Part shown: positions 54,787 to 63,875 of the stretch, piece by piece | How positions within the stretch are numbered: position 1 is the stretch's first letter | Layout: each line of letters opens with the position of its first letter | Assembly (NCBI RefSeq): GCF_007860175.1 | Contig: NZ_SJPX01000003.1 | Coordinates: forward strand, 941,380 to 1,005,379 | Length of the DNA stretch: 64,000 nt | Reading direction: 5' to 3' | Origin: Rubripirellula reticaptiva | Lineage (GTDB): Bacteria; Planctomycetota; Planctomycetia; Pirellulales; Pirellulaceae | The notes under the pieces: generated by a model | The model's input: the letters and a program-made list of their open reading frames with translations, nothing else | Database searches by the model: none | Told to the model about the DNA's origin: nothing | Program-made: the position numbers and the translations under genes

Positions 54787-56067
54787 CTACAGATCGTTGA
54801 GTCCGTTGAACTGTACCGGGAAGATTCGGTACAGGCCGTCCGTGAAGATCTGTTGTGCCCAGTTATTGAACCGAGTGATCGGTTTGTTGGGCACGATGAT
54901 GACATCACCATCGCGTAGCCAGATTTCATCGGCGGGAGTTGGTCGTTTACCTAACATCGCGCCTTGCAGATCCAGTACGGTCGAGATCAGACGCCAATCT
55001 TCGGCCCGCCGGAACACGACGACTTGTCGTAGGTTGCCACCGATTTGGTGGCCACCGGCTGACGCGATCGCGCCAAGTACGGTCGTCGGTGCGTCCAACT
55101 GAATTCGACCGGGCTGGTTGACTTGTCCAAGCACGTGAACTTGGTGCGGTGCTTGCTGGGTTAGGATCGGTTCGGTGTCGATACCAACGACGATCTCTTT
55201 GTACCGCAAATTGATTTCGCGTTTTAGCTGATTCAGCGAAAATCCTTGCACACAGACTTCGCCGATACCGGGCAAACGAACCTTGCCGTCAGGTGTGACC
55301 TCGACGGTGATCGATTGCTGATTAAAACCGCTCTGTCCACCGACTGCGTTGCGAATATCTTCGGCAAGTGTGTTTGTCTTGACAGGGGTCACATCGATCG
55401 AAGGCTGCTTGACGAACTTCGAGTACTCTTCGTCAAGGATTTCTCGCAGTTGCGCGACCGTCAATCCAGCGGCGTGAACTTGCCCCAACATGCGAACCGT
55501 GATGGTGCCGTCGGGTTGAACCATTAGCCCAGATTCTAACGAGCCGCGGGTCAGGTCGGCGTCGGTTCCCGATTCGATCAAAACTTCGTCGCCGGGTGTC
55601 AGCTTGTATTCGCCGGTACGTTGGCGACGAGTGATTAGGTACAGCACTTGGACTTGGTCGCCAGGACGAAGACGATATTCGCTTAGGTGCGCAAACCGCG
55701 ACGGTCCGGCGTAACCGCCTGGGCCGTAGGCATCGAACGGCATCGGGCGAATGTCACGCCAGCGAGCTTCGGCACCACAGTTGTCTCGGCAATCAACGCC
55801 GATCATGCATTTCTGGCAACCCCCCACACACGGATATCCACCCGGCGTGCTCTGGCATCCGCACGGGCTGGCCACGGGATTATCCGTCAGATCCATGATC
55901 CGCGTATCGGCCGAGTCCAGGACTGAAACCGTACCCTGTTGAGCCACAGCCTGAGTTGCCATCGCACACAACCCGACTGCGAACATCACGCCTGCAGAGA
56001 CGCTTTTCATCTTGGTCAGGCAGCGTGCGGATTGAGTCGTTTTGACGCTGGACGGATTGAACTTCAT
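54787..56067 (-). CDS. Polysaccharide export protein, Wza-like with SLBB domains
   Basis: 426 residues. Signal peptide (ending 'ATQAVAQQ'), then a Cys-rich segment (about 64-96; 'SPCGCQ', 'GGCQKCMIGVDC'), a Poly_export domain ('SEYRLRPGDQVQVLYLI', 'PDGTITVRMLGQVHAAGLTV') and SLBB segments ('QVHVLGQVNQPGRIQLD', 'RQVVVFRRAEDWRLIS', 'LRDGDVIIVPNKP'). Wza-type proteins form the outer-membrane channel for capsular or exopolysaccharide. The Cys-rich insertion near the N terminus is unusual for the family and might bind metal or form disulfides. TAGG lies 6-7 bases before the ATG. It heads toward the same strand cluster as the TPR gene (86 bases upstream) and the FHA-EAL gene. Confidence 0.88.
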   Translation of the reverse strand: MKFNPSSVKTTQSARCLTKMKSVSAGVMFAVGLCAMATQAVAQQGTVSVLDSADTRIMDLTDNPVASPCGCQSTPGGYPCVGGCQKCMIGVDCRDNCGAEARWRDIRPMPFDAYGPGGYAGPSRFAHLSEYRLRPGDQVQVLYLITRRQRTGEYKLTPGDEVLIESGTDADLTRGSLESGLMVQPDGTITVRMLGQVHAAGLTVAQLREILDEEYSKFVKQPSIDVTPVKTNTLAEDIRNAVGGQSGFNQQSITVEVTPDGKVRLPGIGEVCVQGFSLNQLKREINLRYKEIVVGIDTEPILTQQAPHQVHVLGQVNQPGRIQLDAPTTVLGAIASAGGHQIGGNLRQVVVFRRAEDWRLISTVLDLQGAMLGKRPTPADEIWLRDGDVIIVPNKPITRFNNWAQQIFTDGLYRIFPVQFNGLNDL

Positions 56068-56153
56068 CGAAACCTACCGAAATTTTTGAGAGAACACCAA
56101 GGTTGCTTCACCTAGTCGTTTGCGACCGCGAAACCGCGGCGGCCTATCGCTAG

Positions 56154-57515
56154 TTACCAAGGCTTCTTGAATTTGCCAAACAGGCGTCGCAGGGCATTGG
56201 GTTGTTGTTCACGATTGTTCTCGTCGACTTCCGTCATCGCTGGTTCGAACGGCTGCGATTGCGGCGAGTCGGTGGTGAAGGCGTGGTTCAGTTTGGCGCT
56301 AGCGAGTGACGCGGGTACGCGATTGGTCGGTGTTGCCGGAGCGCTTGCAAGTTGGCTCGGCGGCATCACTGACTTGGAAACCGATGCAAACTCGGATGGC
56401 GTCAGTTCGACGATCTCGGGTGTCTGTGCGTAACCGTTTGCTGACACCTCAGCGGCCTGATTGCCGATGTACGACTGAGTCCCAGTGCGAGCCTGGATCG
56501 ACGCGAGCATTCGGGTGGCGGATTCTTCATCGCCCGACGACCGCATGACCTTCACAAGGGCTTCCGCCGTTCGCGGGTCAAAATCAATCGACATCGAATG
56601 CTCCAGGGCCCAGCGGGCTTCGCCGAGCAATCCGATGTCGGACAAATGCATCCCGAGCCGCGACGCCAGACTCGCGTTGTTGGGTTGTCCTTGCAGTGCT
56701 GCACGTCGAAGGCACAGCGCAGTTTCGCTGGGAAGTGTTTTTGCGTCGGCGCGGTCCAGGTAGACGGCCGCTAACAAATCCATCGCTTGGGCGGTGATTT
56801 GATCCTGGCCCGCGATCGTGGCGAAATGGACTCGTGCGAAATCGAGGTACTGGTCCGCCACATCACTGGGTTCTAACGGAACCAACGAGGCTGGATTGGC
56901 TGGGTCTTTTCGTGGGACGACGCTGGTTTGGTGGCTGCGAGCGATACGGTGAATCGCGTCGTCATCGACTGCTCCGTAGACTCCGGTGAAGTCTCTGGCT
57001 TCTAAGATCGCGTTCTTCCCGATTTCTAGATTCTGCCGTGCGGTAATCGCTGACGGAGAAGTCGCGACGCCTGACTCTAGTTTGGCTAAATCGATTGCTT
57101 CGGCTGCGTGTTGCAGTGCTTCCCAAGCGGATGCTTCGGCCGACATCCAGGCGTGAGCGTTGTATTCCTGAGTCGCTTGCTCGATCATCCGGCGTGCGAT
57201 CTCCATCGATGCTACCGAAGTGGATGAACGTAGGTATCGTGTTTTTGCGGTGGCGACTGGCAATGCCGCTGTGGCTTGGGTTGGTCGAGACGCGGCCGGG
57301 TCTGCAACAGTCGGCGTTGCTGGTGCTGGGTTACTCGGCGAGGATACTGCCGGCATACGAATCGCGGGCATGCGAATGGTTTTCGGCTTTTGATCGTCGG
57401 CGTGTGCCGCCGTCGCGGTAGCAGAAACCATCAAGAGAGCCGACAACCATTGTCGCCGAATGTCGCACTTAGCAGTGTGAGTCGAGATTCGGCGTTGATT
57501 GCGTATGTTTGGCAT
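56154..57515 (-). CDS. Exported TPR-like helical repeat protein
   Basis: 453 residues from ATG 57515. A signal peptide (hydrophobic 'WLSALLMVSATATAAHA') precedes a Pro/Ala-rich linker with repeated 'RMPAIRMPAV' and a helical repeat region: 'EYNAHAWMSAEASAWEALQH', 'QAMDLLAAVYLDRADAKTL', 'LGEARWALEHSMSIDF' and 'EALVKVMRSSGDEESATRML'. These are TPR/Sel1-like helices, usually protein-binding scaffolds. The C terminus is basic ('LRRLFGKFKKPW'). It is transcribed toward the polysaccharide exporter and may be co-expressed. The frame is open to 57647 but the signal peptide fixes the start. Confidence 0.8.
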   Translation of the reverse strand: MPNIRNQRRISTHTAKCDIRRQWLSALLMVSATATAAHADDQKPKTIRMPAIRMPAVSSPSNPAPATPTVADPAASRPTQATAALPVATAKTRYLRSSTSVASMEIARRMIEQATQEYNAHAWMSAEASAWEALQHAAEAIDLAKLESGVATSPSAITARQNLEIGKNAILEARDFTGVYGAVDDDAIHRIARSHQTSVVPRKDPANPASLVPLEPSDVADQYLDFARVHFATIAGQDQITAQAMDLLAAVYLDRADAKTLPSETALCLRRAALQGQPNNASLASRLGMHLSDIGLLGEARWALEHSMSIDFDPRTAEALVKVMRSSGDEESATRMLASIQARTGTQSYIGNQAAEVSANGYAQTPEIVELTPSEFASVSKSVMPPSQLASAPATPTNRVPASLASAKLNHAFTTDSPQSQPFEPAMTEVDENNREQQPNALRRLFGKFKKPW

Positions 57516-57770
57516 GGTCTCGGTCCCTAGTCGTAAAGCGTCAGCACGTTGAAGACGTGCATCCATCCCTACAGATCGGACCAACCAACCAAATATCACT
57601 GCTAAACTTAACCGCGAGCATCGTTGCATCTGTACGGCGACGAACAATCCCGCAGAACCGTCAAAGTCGATGGGGCCGCGACCTGTCTGGCCGGATTGAC
57701 GCCGCGACGAAGTTGAAGAATTTGGGCGGATTTGCTAAAGATTGCCGGTGCGTTCGCGTGGTGCGATGGC

Positions 57771-58892
57771 CTAGGCGGGCGTTGGGCGGCCAAAGAAGAA
57801 ACCTTGAGCCAATTCGAAGCCGATTTCTTTGCAAACTTCGGCTTCTTCCGCGGTTTCGATGCCTTCGGCGAGTGCAACGATGTCCAGATCGCGGACCATC
57901 GTGACTAAAGTTTCAAGCATTCGTCGACGCTGTTCATTGGCGCGGTCGATTGCCCGAACCAACGAAATATCAAACTTAACAAAGTTGGGACGAGCTTCGA
58001 TCAATTCTGCCAATCGTGCTTGGCCGGATCCAAAATCGTCGTATGCAAGTCGAATGTTTAGATCTCGCAGTGCGGAACTGAGTGTCTGCATCAGCTTTGG
58101 ATTCGTCACGGCGGATTCGTGAATTTCCAGCACCAGGTCGGTGCCGCCAGTCATGTCACGTAGGTTGATCAGCGATTTGATCAGTCCGTCGCCGTCTTCC
58201 ATTTCACGCGGGTGAGTGTTGACGAACAGAGTCGGACGTTCGGGAAGATCGCGACCGACGCGGATTCCTTCCCATCGAAGCAATTGGCTGAGTTCGACTT
58301 CGAGGTTCAGTTGTTCAGCGGCTTGGAACATCGCGCCGACCGATTCTAATCCGAACACGCTGCCGCGTCCCAGGATCTCGAAACCAATCGCTTGACTGTC
58401 TTTCATGTCCACGATGGCTTGGAAGTGAGGTTTGACAAGCCGCTCGCTCATCAAACGATCAAACTGAACAAGTGCGAGTGCTTGATCGCAAACGTTTTCT
58501 GCGTAGGTACCGTTGCTCATTCCCGTCGGCGATTGACGTCGGACGCGGAAAGGGGCTTCGGCAAAGTGAATCAAGTCTTCTTCGCTGATCGCGATCGGGG
58601 CGTTGGGGGCAAGTCGGTTTCCGTTGACGTAGGTTCCGTTGGTGCTGCCCATGTCTCGCAGCATCAAGATTCCGTTATCCACCCACATCGATGCGTGACT
58701 GCCGCTGACAGTTCGAAACTGCAGCTTTAGCGAAACGCCAGATTTACGGCCGACAACGTACGGATTTCCATCGACAGGAATGTGCATGACTCCTTCGCCC
58801 GGTTGTGTGGGGCCCGATAGGAACCAAACATCATCCGCGACAAGCGAGCTGCGACGTAGTCGTTCAATGGTGGCGAGATCGACCGAAGGCAT
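57771..58892 (-). CDS. FHA-EAL protein (phosphothreonine reader fused to c-di-GMP phosphodiesterase domain)
   Basis: 373 residues, cytoplasmic. The FHA domain (about 38-118) has 'VVGRKSG', 'SGSHASMW' and 'DMGSTNGTYVNG', the phosphothreonine-binding loops. The EAL domain (about 150-373) keeps most catalytic residues: Glu in 'GFEILGRG' (EIL instead of EAL), Asn in 'LFVNTHP', Glu in 'LEIHES', 'YDDFGSG', Lys in 'NFVKFDISL', Glu in 'EGIETAEE' and Gln in 'LAQGFFFG'. It may therefore hydrolyse c-di-GMP, with activity tuned by binding of phosphorylated partners. It is divergent from the AAA+ and kinase-tubulin operon, whose kinase could supply the phosphothreonine ligand. The same-strand polysaccharide exporter downstream hints at c-di-GMP control of matrix production. 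Confidence 0.9.
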   Translation of the reverse strand: MPSVDLATIERLRRSSLVADDVWFLSGPTQPGEGVMHIPVDGNPYVVGRKSGVSLKLQFRTVSGSHASMWVDNGILMLRDMGSTNGTYVNGNRLAPNAPIAISEEDLIHFAEAPFRVRRQSPTGMSNGTYAENVCDQALALVQFDRLMSERLVKPHFQAIVDMKDSQAIGFEILGRGSVFGLESVGAMFQAAEQLNLEVELSQLLRWEGIRVGRDLPERPTLFVNTHPREMEDGDGLIKSLINLRDMTGGTDLVLEIHESAVTNPKLMQTLSSALRDLNIRLAYDDFGSGQARLAELIEARPNFVKFDISLVRAIDRANEQRRRMLETLVTMVRDLDIVALAEGIETAEEAEVCKEIGFELAQGFFFGRPTPA

Positions 58893-59398
58893 CGAAGGTT
58901 ATCCAAGATATATAAACATACGAAACAGTTGGATCAGTGGCTCAACGAGCAACTTGTACAGCAGTCGGAAAGTCCGTCTCGCGGTACCAATGCTACGGTG
59001 GCATAAGAAACCTAGGTCACTATTGCGTGCATCGCCGGCGGGTGTGCAGGTTTTCTAAACTTGCGTTGTGAGCAAAAGGAATATGGGGGCTGCCCTTCTG
59101 TTGGGCGGACAGGTTTTCGCTAACGGTAGGGCGGCTGCCAGAACCGAAAGCAACGTGACTGGTTGCTTCAATCGTTCCAAACGAATCACGCTCCCGCTCC
59201 CTTTGGAAGGATAAGGACACTCGTTTTGTTCAGCGGTTTGAGGACAAGGCAATATTTACCGACGATGCCAGTCATTCTTTCTCGAACTGTTAATTGCGAG
59301 CTACGTTTGAAGGAATTGGTTGGTTGGGGCTGTGTAGGTGCCCGTTCAACCTAGGTGCCCGTTCAATCCTTAGATTCTCACCAAACAGTACAACTGAT
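58893..59398. other. 506-base divergent intergenic region
   Basis: This stretch separates the FHA-EAL gene from the AAA+ gene and holds no convincing gene. It contains a 17-bp tandem direct repeat (59335-59368) 30 bases before the AAA+ start. There are A/T-rich patches near 58905-58925. No clean sigma-70 pair was found. The frame is open from 59294 into the AAA+ gene but looks non-coding. Its length suggests regulated divergent promoters. Confidence 0.5.
59335..59368. repeat. 17-bp tandem direct repeat upstream of the AAA+ gene
   Basis: TAGGTGCCCGTTCAACC is followed at once by TAGGTGCCCGTTCAATCC; 16 of 17 bases match. It may be an operator or a recent local duplication. Confidence 0.8.
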
Positions 59399-60724
59399 AT
59401 GACCACCCTGACTTCTGAAACGCAGTCCTTTGAACCAAGCTTGCTGGGCGGGCTACTTTCGAACGACACGTTCTGGCCCAGCCAGCCTCAGAACACTAGC
59501 GAAACTGGTCTGAGCGAATCGTTCATCGAAGCGCTCGTCATGAAAACTGTCTTGATCGGCGGTACCATCAGCGGTCGTGCGGTTTCGGATCGAACTGGGC
59601 TGACGTTCCGAGTCATCGAGCCTTTGTTGGACGTGCTGCGAACTCGCAAACTGGTTTCGCACGTTCGACCCGCTGCCTTCAACGACTACTACTATTCGCT
59701 GACCGAAGCTGGGCAGAAGCGGTCGCAAGATTACATGAAGCAGTGCAGCTATGTCGGGCCTGCGCCCGTACCGTTGCAAGACTACGTATTAAGTGTCGAA
59801 GCCCAAGCTGCCGGATTGGACCCGATCGATCGCGACCAACTTCGCGAAGCGTTAGCGGATATCTCGTACCAAGACGGATTGCTGGACGAACTAGGACCAG
59901 CCGTTAACAGCAACACGGGTATGTTCCTGTTCGGGCCTCCCGGCAACGGAAAGACCACGATTGCAAGATGCTTGACACGAGTGCTAGGTCAAGAAATCTG
60001 GATTCCTCATGCAATCATTGATGACGGAAACTTGATCAAGCTGCAAGACGATGCATTCCATCGTCCCGCGCCGGTTCCCGAAGCAAGCGGTAATATCCTG
60101 AAGGCTCAGGAATGGGATCGCCGATGGTTAAGAATCGGACGTCCGACGGTCGTCGTCGGTGGCGAACTGGTGATGGAAAACCTTGAGGTTCGTCACGATC
60201 CACGATCCAATATTTGCGAAGCACCATTGCAGATGAAGAGTAACTGCGGATGCTTGTTGATCGACGACTTCGGCCGACAACGTATTGAGCCCGAGGAACT
60301 TCTTAACCGCTGGATCGTGCCGCTGGAAAACAACTGCGACTATCTGACGTTACCGACGGGTAAGAAGATTCAGATTCCATTCGAGCAACTCATCATCTTT
60401 TCGACCAACCTAGAACCTGCTTCGTTGGTTGACGAGGCGTTCTTGCGCCGAGTTCCTTACAAGATCTTCGTCGACGATCCGACACCCGAAGAGTTCATTC
60501 AGTTGATGACTGATGTGGCAAAAAAGCTTGGCTTTCCTAACACACCGCAGGCGGCCTCGCATTTGCTGAAGTTTTACGGCGAAACCAACCGCAACCTTCG
60601 TCGTTGTCATCCGCGTGACTTGCTGACTCAAGTCGCCAACTTTTGTAAGTACCGAAAGCTTCCCTTCGCGATCAGGCCCGAGTATCTCGATCAAGCTTGC
60701 CGCAGCTACTTCAGCCAACTGTAA
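59399..60724 (+). CDS. AAA+ ATPase with N-terminal winged-helix-like region
   Basis: 441 residues. Residues about 40-110 look like a winged helix ('GTISGRAVSDRTGLTFRVIE', 'YYYSLTEAGQKRS'). The ATPase core has Walker A 'GPPGNGKTT' (about 178-186), Walker B 'CLLIDDFGRQ' (about 283-292), a sensor-like 'IIFSTNLEP' and an arginine-finger-like 'DEAFLRRVPYK', then a C-terminal helical lid. The domain layout does not match a housekeeping AAA+ family I know. It is the first gene of a two-gene operon: its TAA is five bases before the kinase-tubulin ATG. ATG 59399 is chosen because the frame upstream to 59294 lacks coding features. Likely cytoplasmic; the target of the ATPase is unknown. Confidence 0.88.
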   Translation: MTTLTSETQSFEPSLLGGLLSNDTFWPSQPQNTSETGLSESFIEALVMKTVLIGGTISGRAVSDRTGLTFRVIEPLLDVLRTRKLVSHVRPAAFNDYYYSLTEAGQKRSQDYMKQCSYVGPAPVPLQDYVLSVEAQAAGLDPIDRDQLREALADISYQDGLLDELGPAVNSNTGMFLFGPPGNGKTTIARCLTRVLGQEIWIPHAIIDDGNLIKLQDDAFHRPAPVPEASGNILKAQEWDRRWLRIGRPTVVVGGELVMENLEVRHDPRSNICEAPLQMKSNCGCLLIDDFGRQRIEPEELLNRWIVPLENNCDYLTLPTGKKIQIPFEQLIIFSTNLEPASLVDEAFLRRVPYKIFVDDPTPEEFIQLMTDVAKKLGFPNTPQAASHLLKFYGETNRNLRRCHPRDLLTQVANFCKYRKLPFAIRPEYLDQACRSYFSQL

Positions 60725-60729
60725 ACATC

Positions 60730-63700
60730 ATGCCAACGATTCAACGAAAAAAGATCTGTGCTGGATACGAGCCCGTACCCGGCTACGTTCTCGAGGAAGT
60801 GATTGGCCGCGGCGGTTTCGGCGAGGTCTGGCGGTCGTCGGCGCCGGGTGGGTTAAAGAAAGCGATCAAGTTCGTTTTCGGCAACCAAGACCAGTCGCGC
60901 GCTACCCGAGAAATGCGTTCACTTGAACGTGTGAAGGGAGTTCATCACCCCTTCCTATTGACGTTGGAACGGTTCGAAGTGATTGACGATCAATTGATCA
61001 TCATCACCGAATTGGCTGATGGCTCGCTTGAAGATGTTTTCAAACGTCATCGCGACAATGGATCTTGCGGAATTCCTCGCGACGTCTTGCTTTCGCACCT
61101 ACACGATACCGCGGATGGACTGGACTATCTGCACCAATCCTACCAACTGCAGCACCTGGATATTAAGCCGGGTAATCTTCTGATCATCGGCGGTCATGTC
61201 AAGGTCGCCGACTTTGGTCTGTTGAAAGACTTGCGGGACATTGATTGCAGCGTCGTTGGCGGACTGACACCCATCTACGCGCCACCCGAAGTGTTCGACG
61301 GTCGACCAAGTTTGCATAGCGATCAATATTCGCTTGCCGTCATGTTCCAAGAACTGTTGACCGGGACGCGTCCCTTCAGTGGGCGTACGATCGCGCAACT
61401 AGCGACCCAGCACGTTCACAGCGCGCCAAACCTTGAAGCCCTGCCGCCGAGCGACAGGCCGGTCATCGCACGTGCGCTTGAAAAGAACCCTAACCGACGA
61501 TTCCCAAGCTGCAAAGCGTTTGTCGAAGCACTGCGGAATCACCGTGATCGATTGAGCCAAATTCAGAGTCAGTTTGTCGATGATGACGCTCACGATACCG
61601 AAGATGGAGTTGTCACGCCGGGCGCAAGTGTCGAAGATCTGCCGCAAATCGCTGAAGGTTCGTCCAACCGAAAAGGAGTGCTCGCTCAGCACGCACTTGT
61701 GATCGGGTTGGGCGGAACTGGTGCTGAATGTGTTCGCGAACTGCGTCACCGCATTGCTGAACTGCACATCGCCAGTCCGTTGCATCTGCACAGCATGGTG
61801 ATTGATACGGACCTGTCAACGATCCACACGTTGCGTTTGGGCGAAGTTTCCGATCGAGTTCCCAAATGCAACAGCGTCTACACACCGCTGCGAACGGCGC
61901 ACGAGTACCGCGATGCGGGGACGAACCGACTGAAATCAATTTCCCGGCGTTGGATCTATAACGTTCCACGTAGTGGGTCCACCGAAGGAATGCGACCGCT
62001 TGGTCGATTAGCCCTGGTCGATCACGGAAAGATGGTCAAAGATCGATTGATTCAATCGATCGAAGAGATGGTCGCGGAGTGCGGATCGGTTCCACCTAAA
62101 ATTTACGTCGTGGGATCTCTTGCCGGTGGAACAGGCAGCGGAATGTATATCGACATCGTGCACTTGCTGCGCAGCATGTTGGATGAATCCGGACTGGAAG
62201 AAGTTCGCATATTGTCATTGCTGTCATCTGTTGGTTTTCAAATTGACCACTCCAACCCATTGGCGTTGCATGACGCGCAGGCCGCGTTGAATGAAATTGA
62301 ATTCTTCATGCAGGTCGGCAACGGTTACCCGGGCGACGAAGGGGCAGGTTGGCCTAGCGTACCGGCCGCTCGAACTCCGCTGCGTGATCTATACTTGATC
62401 TGTGCATCATCCGCTGACCAATTGGCAAGTAATCCGATCGAGACCATCACGGAATACATTTGGGGTGATTCAACGGGTTGCGGCGATCTCTTAGCAGCGG
62501 CTCGTCGATACGAACAAAGTGATTCGCCGTCGATCCGCAAACCGTCGATTCGATCGGTCGGTGTGATTCCGCTCGGCGATCGTCACGGCGTCGAAACTCG
62601 CGTGCTGTCACCCGCTGTTGTCCGTGAACTGCTGACGCGTTGGTTAGGTGTGCCGTCGAAGGCTCGAAAAGCATCGCCGGATTTAGCCGATCGATTCGAG
62701 CGTCGGCTAAGTCTGTCGCTGCAACATACGATCGAGACGCTGACCGATCACCTGGACATGAAAGCGTTACCAAATCCGACCGTTGGCGGGATCGAGAAGG
62801 TTGTTGCCGACCGTGTGAAAAACGGCAATTATGATTGGGTCTCGGCCGGTTGGTTGAACAATATCTATCGTGAGATCTCGGTTTGTTTAAACGATCGCCG
62901 CGCTGATGTTTCGACTGTTTTCGAATCGTTGAAACTGCTTAATGACCGTTGTCTTGAATGGTCACGCGATGCAATGCAATCGGCACCGTCACCTGTCGGG
63001 GCGGAAGAGACCGTCGTCGCAGATGCGATCTACATTGATGCAATTGTGAAACGATTGAGTGCGCATCAGTTGGAGCAATTCGCGAGCGGTTTGACATTTT
63101 TGGAAGAACGACTCGAACGATTGGCTGCCATCCTTGCCGTCGGTGTTGTGGATACGAAAAACGAGATGGGCGACTTTAACCCGTGGGATTCCATGCCCGA
63201 GGTTGTCCGCAAGCAGTTCGATGGAGTCGTCAAGCAGTTGCATTCCGATACGGTCGGGCAATGTTTGATTCGGCCAATGAACGATCTGGGAGCGAATCTT
63301 GATTCCCGTTCGCTGATTTTTGAGTTGACCGAACTGACGGTACCGATCGTGGTTGACATGGTTGAACGTCACAGCGCCGAAGTTGCCAAGGCTCGCGTGG
63401 GAGTACTGAATGTCGAGCAGCCGGATCAAGCAACCACCAGCCTGACGAATACTGCGCCGCAATCAGCCATCAACCGGACGGCTCAGACGCACGAAGTAAC
63501 GATGGCGAATCAGCCGCGTGTGGCCAGCGGTCCGATGTCAATCGACGATGCGATCGTATGTGTCAAACCCGCACTCTTATCACTAGGCGGCTTACAACGG
63601 CTGATCTTGGTGGTGGGGAGCGAAGTGGAACGAACCCAGTTGGAACCCCAGGTCCGTGCGATTCATCCAGGATCATTGACCGTTGCCGTGATTCCAAACA

Positions 63701-63831
63701 CGGAGCCCAAGTTGATCCACGAAGCTCAAAAGATCGAACTCAAGAACGTCATGTCCAGACTGGCTGTTCTCAATGGTGCCAACGAACAAGTCACCAGTCG
63801 ATTGGCAAGTCGAGTCGACGTCGCATTTTAG
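60730..63831 (+). CDS. Ser/Thr kinase fused to a tubulin-like (Tubulin_2-type) domain
   Basis: 1033 residues, no signal peptide or transmembrane helix. The kinase domain (about 15-275) has 'GRGGFGEVW', the AIK lysine, 'HLDIKPGN' (about 142-149; Leu replaces the Arg of HRD), 'ADFGLLK' and 'YAPPEVF', so it is a non-RD kinase but otherwise complete. After an acidic linker, a tubulin-like GTPase domain begins near 320 with 'LVIGLGGTGAECVRELRHRI' and has the phosphate-binding T4-type loop 'AGGTGSGMYIDIVHLLRSML' (about 463-482). It continues to about 800, with a helical and then variable C terminus. The Tubulin_2 family shares conserved tubulin/FtsZ residues, though polymer formation has not been shown for most members. 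The kinase-tubulin fusion suggests phosphorylation-controlled GTPase or filament dynamics. Coupled to the AAA+ ATPase gene. Confidence 0.88.
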   Translation: MPTIQRKKICAGYEPVPGYVLEEVIGRGGFGEVWRSSAPGGLKKAIKFVFGNQDQSRATREMRSLERVKGVHHPFLLTLERFEVIDDQLIIITELADGSLEDVFKRHRDNGSCGIPRDVLLSHLHDTADGLDYLHQSYQLQHLDIKPGNLLIIGGHVKVADFGLLKDLRDIDCSVVGGLTPIYAPPEVFDGRPSLHSDQYSLAVMFQELLTGTRPFSGRTIAQLATQHVHSAPNLEALPPSDRPVIARALEKNPNRRFPSCKAFVEALRNHRDRLSQIQSQFVDDDAHDTEDGVVTPGASVEDLPQIAEGSSNRKGVLAQHALVIGLGGTGAECVRELRHRIAELHIASPLHLHSMVIDTDLSTIHTLRLGEVSDRVPKCNSVYTPLRTAHEYRDAGTNRLKSISRRWIYNVPRSGSTEGMRPLGRLALVDHGKMVKDRLIQSIEEMVAECGSVPPKIYVVGSLAGGTGSGMYIDIVHLLRSMLDESGLEEVRILSLLSSVGFQIDHSNPLALHDAQAALNEIEFFMQVGNGYPGDEGAGWPSVPAARTPLRDLYLICASSADQLASNPIETITEYIWGDSTGCGDLLAAARRYEQSDSPSIRKPSIRSVGVIPLGDRHGVETRVLSPAVVRELLTRWLGVPSKARKASPDLADRFERRLSLSLQHTIETLTDHLDMKALPNPTVGGIEKVVADRVKNGNYDWVSAGWLNNIYREISVCLNDRRADVSTVFESLKLLNDRCLEWSRDAMQSAPSPVGAEETVVADAIYIDAIVKRLSAHQLEQFASGLTFLEERLERLAAILAVGVVDTKNEMGDFNPWDSMPEVVRKQFDGVVKQLHSDTVGQCLIRPMNDLGANLDSRSLIFELTELTVPIVVDMVERHSAEVAKARVGVLNVEQPDQATTSLTNTAPQSAINRTAQTHEVTMANQPRVASGPMSIDDAIVCVKPALLSLGGLQRLILVVGSEVERTQLEPQVRAIHPGSLTVAVIPNTEPKLIHEAQKIELKNVMSRLAVLNGANEQVTSRLASRVDVAF

Positions 63832-63875
63832 GCGGCATCTCGGCAGATGGTCCAGCAATGGAGGACGCCGGTTGG

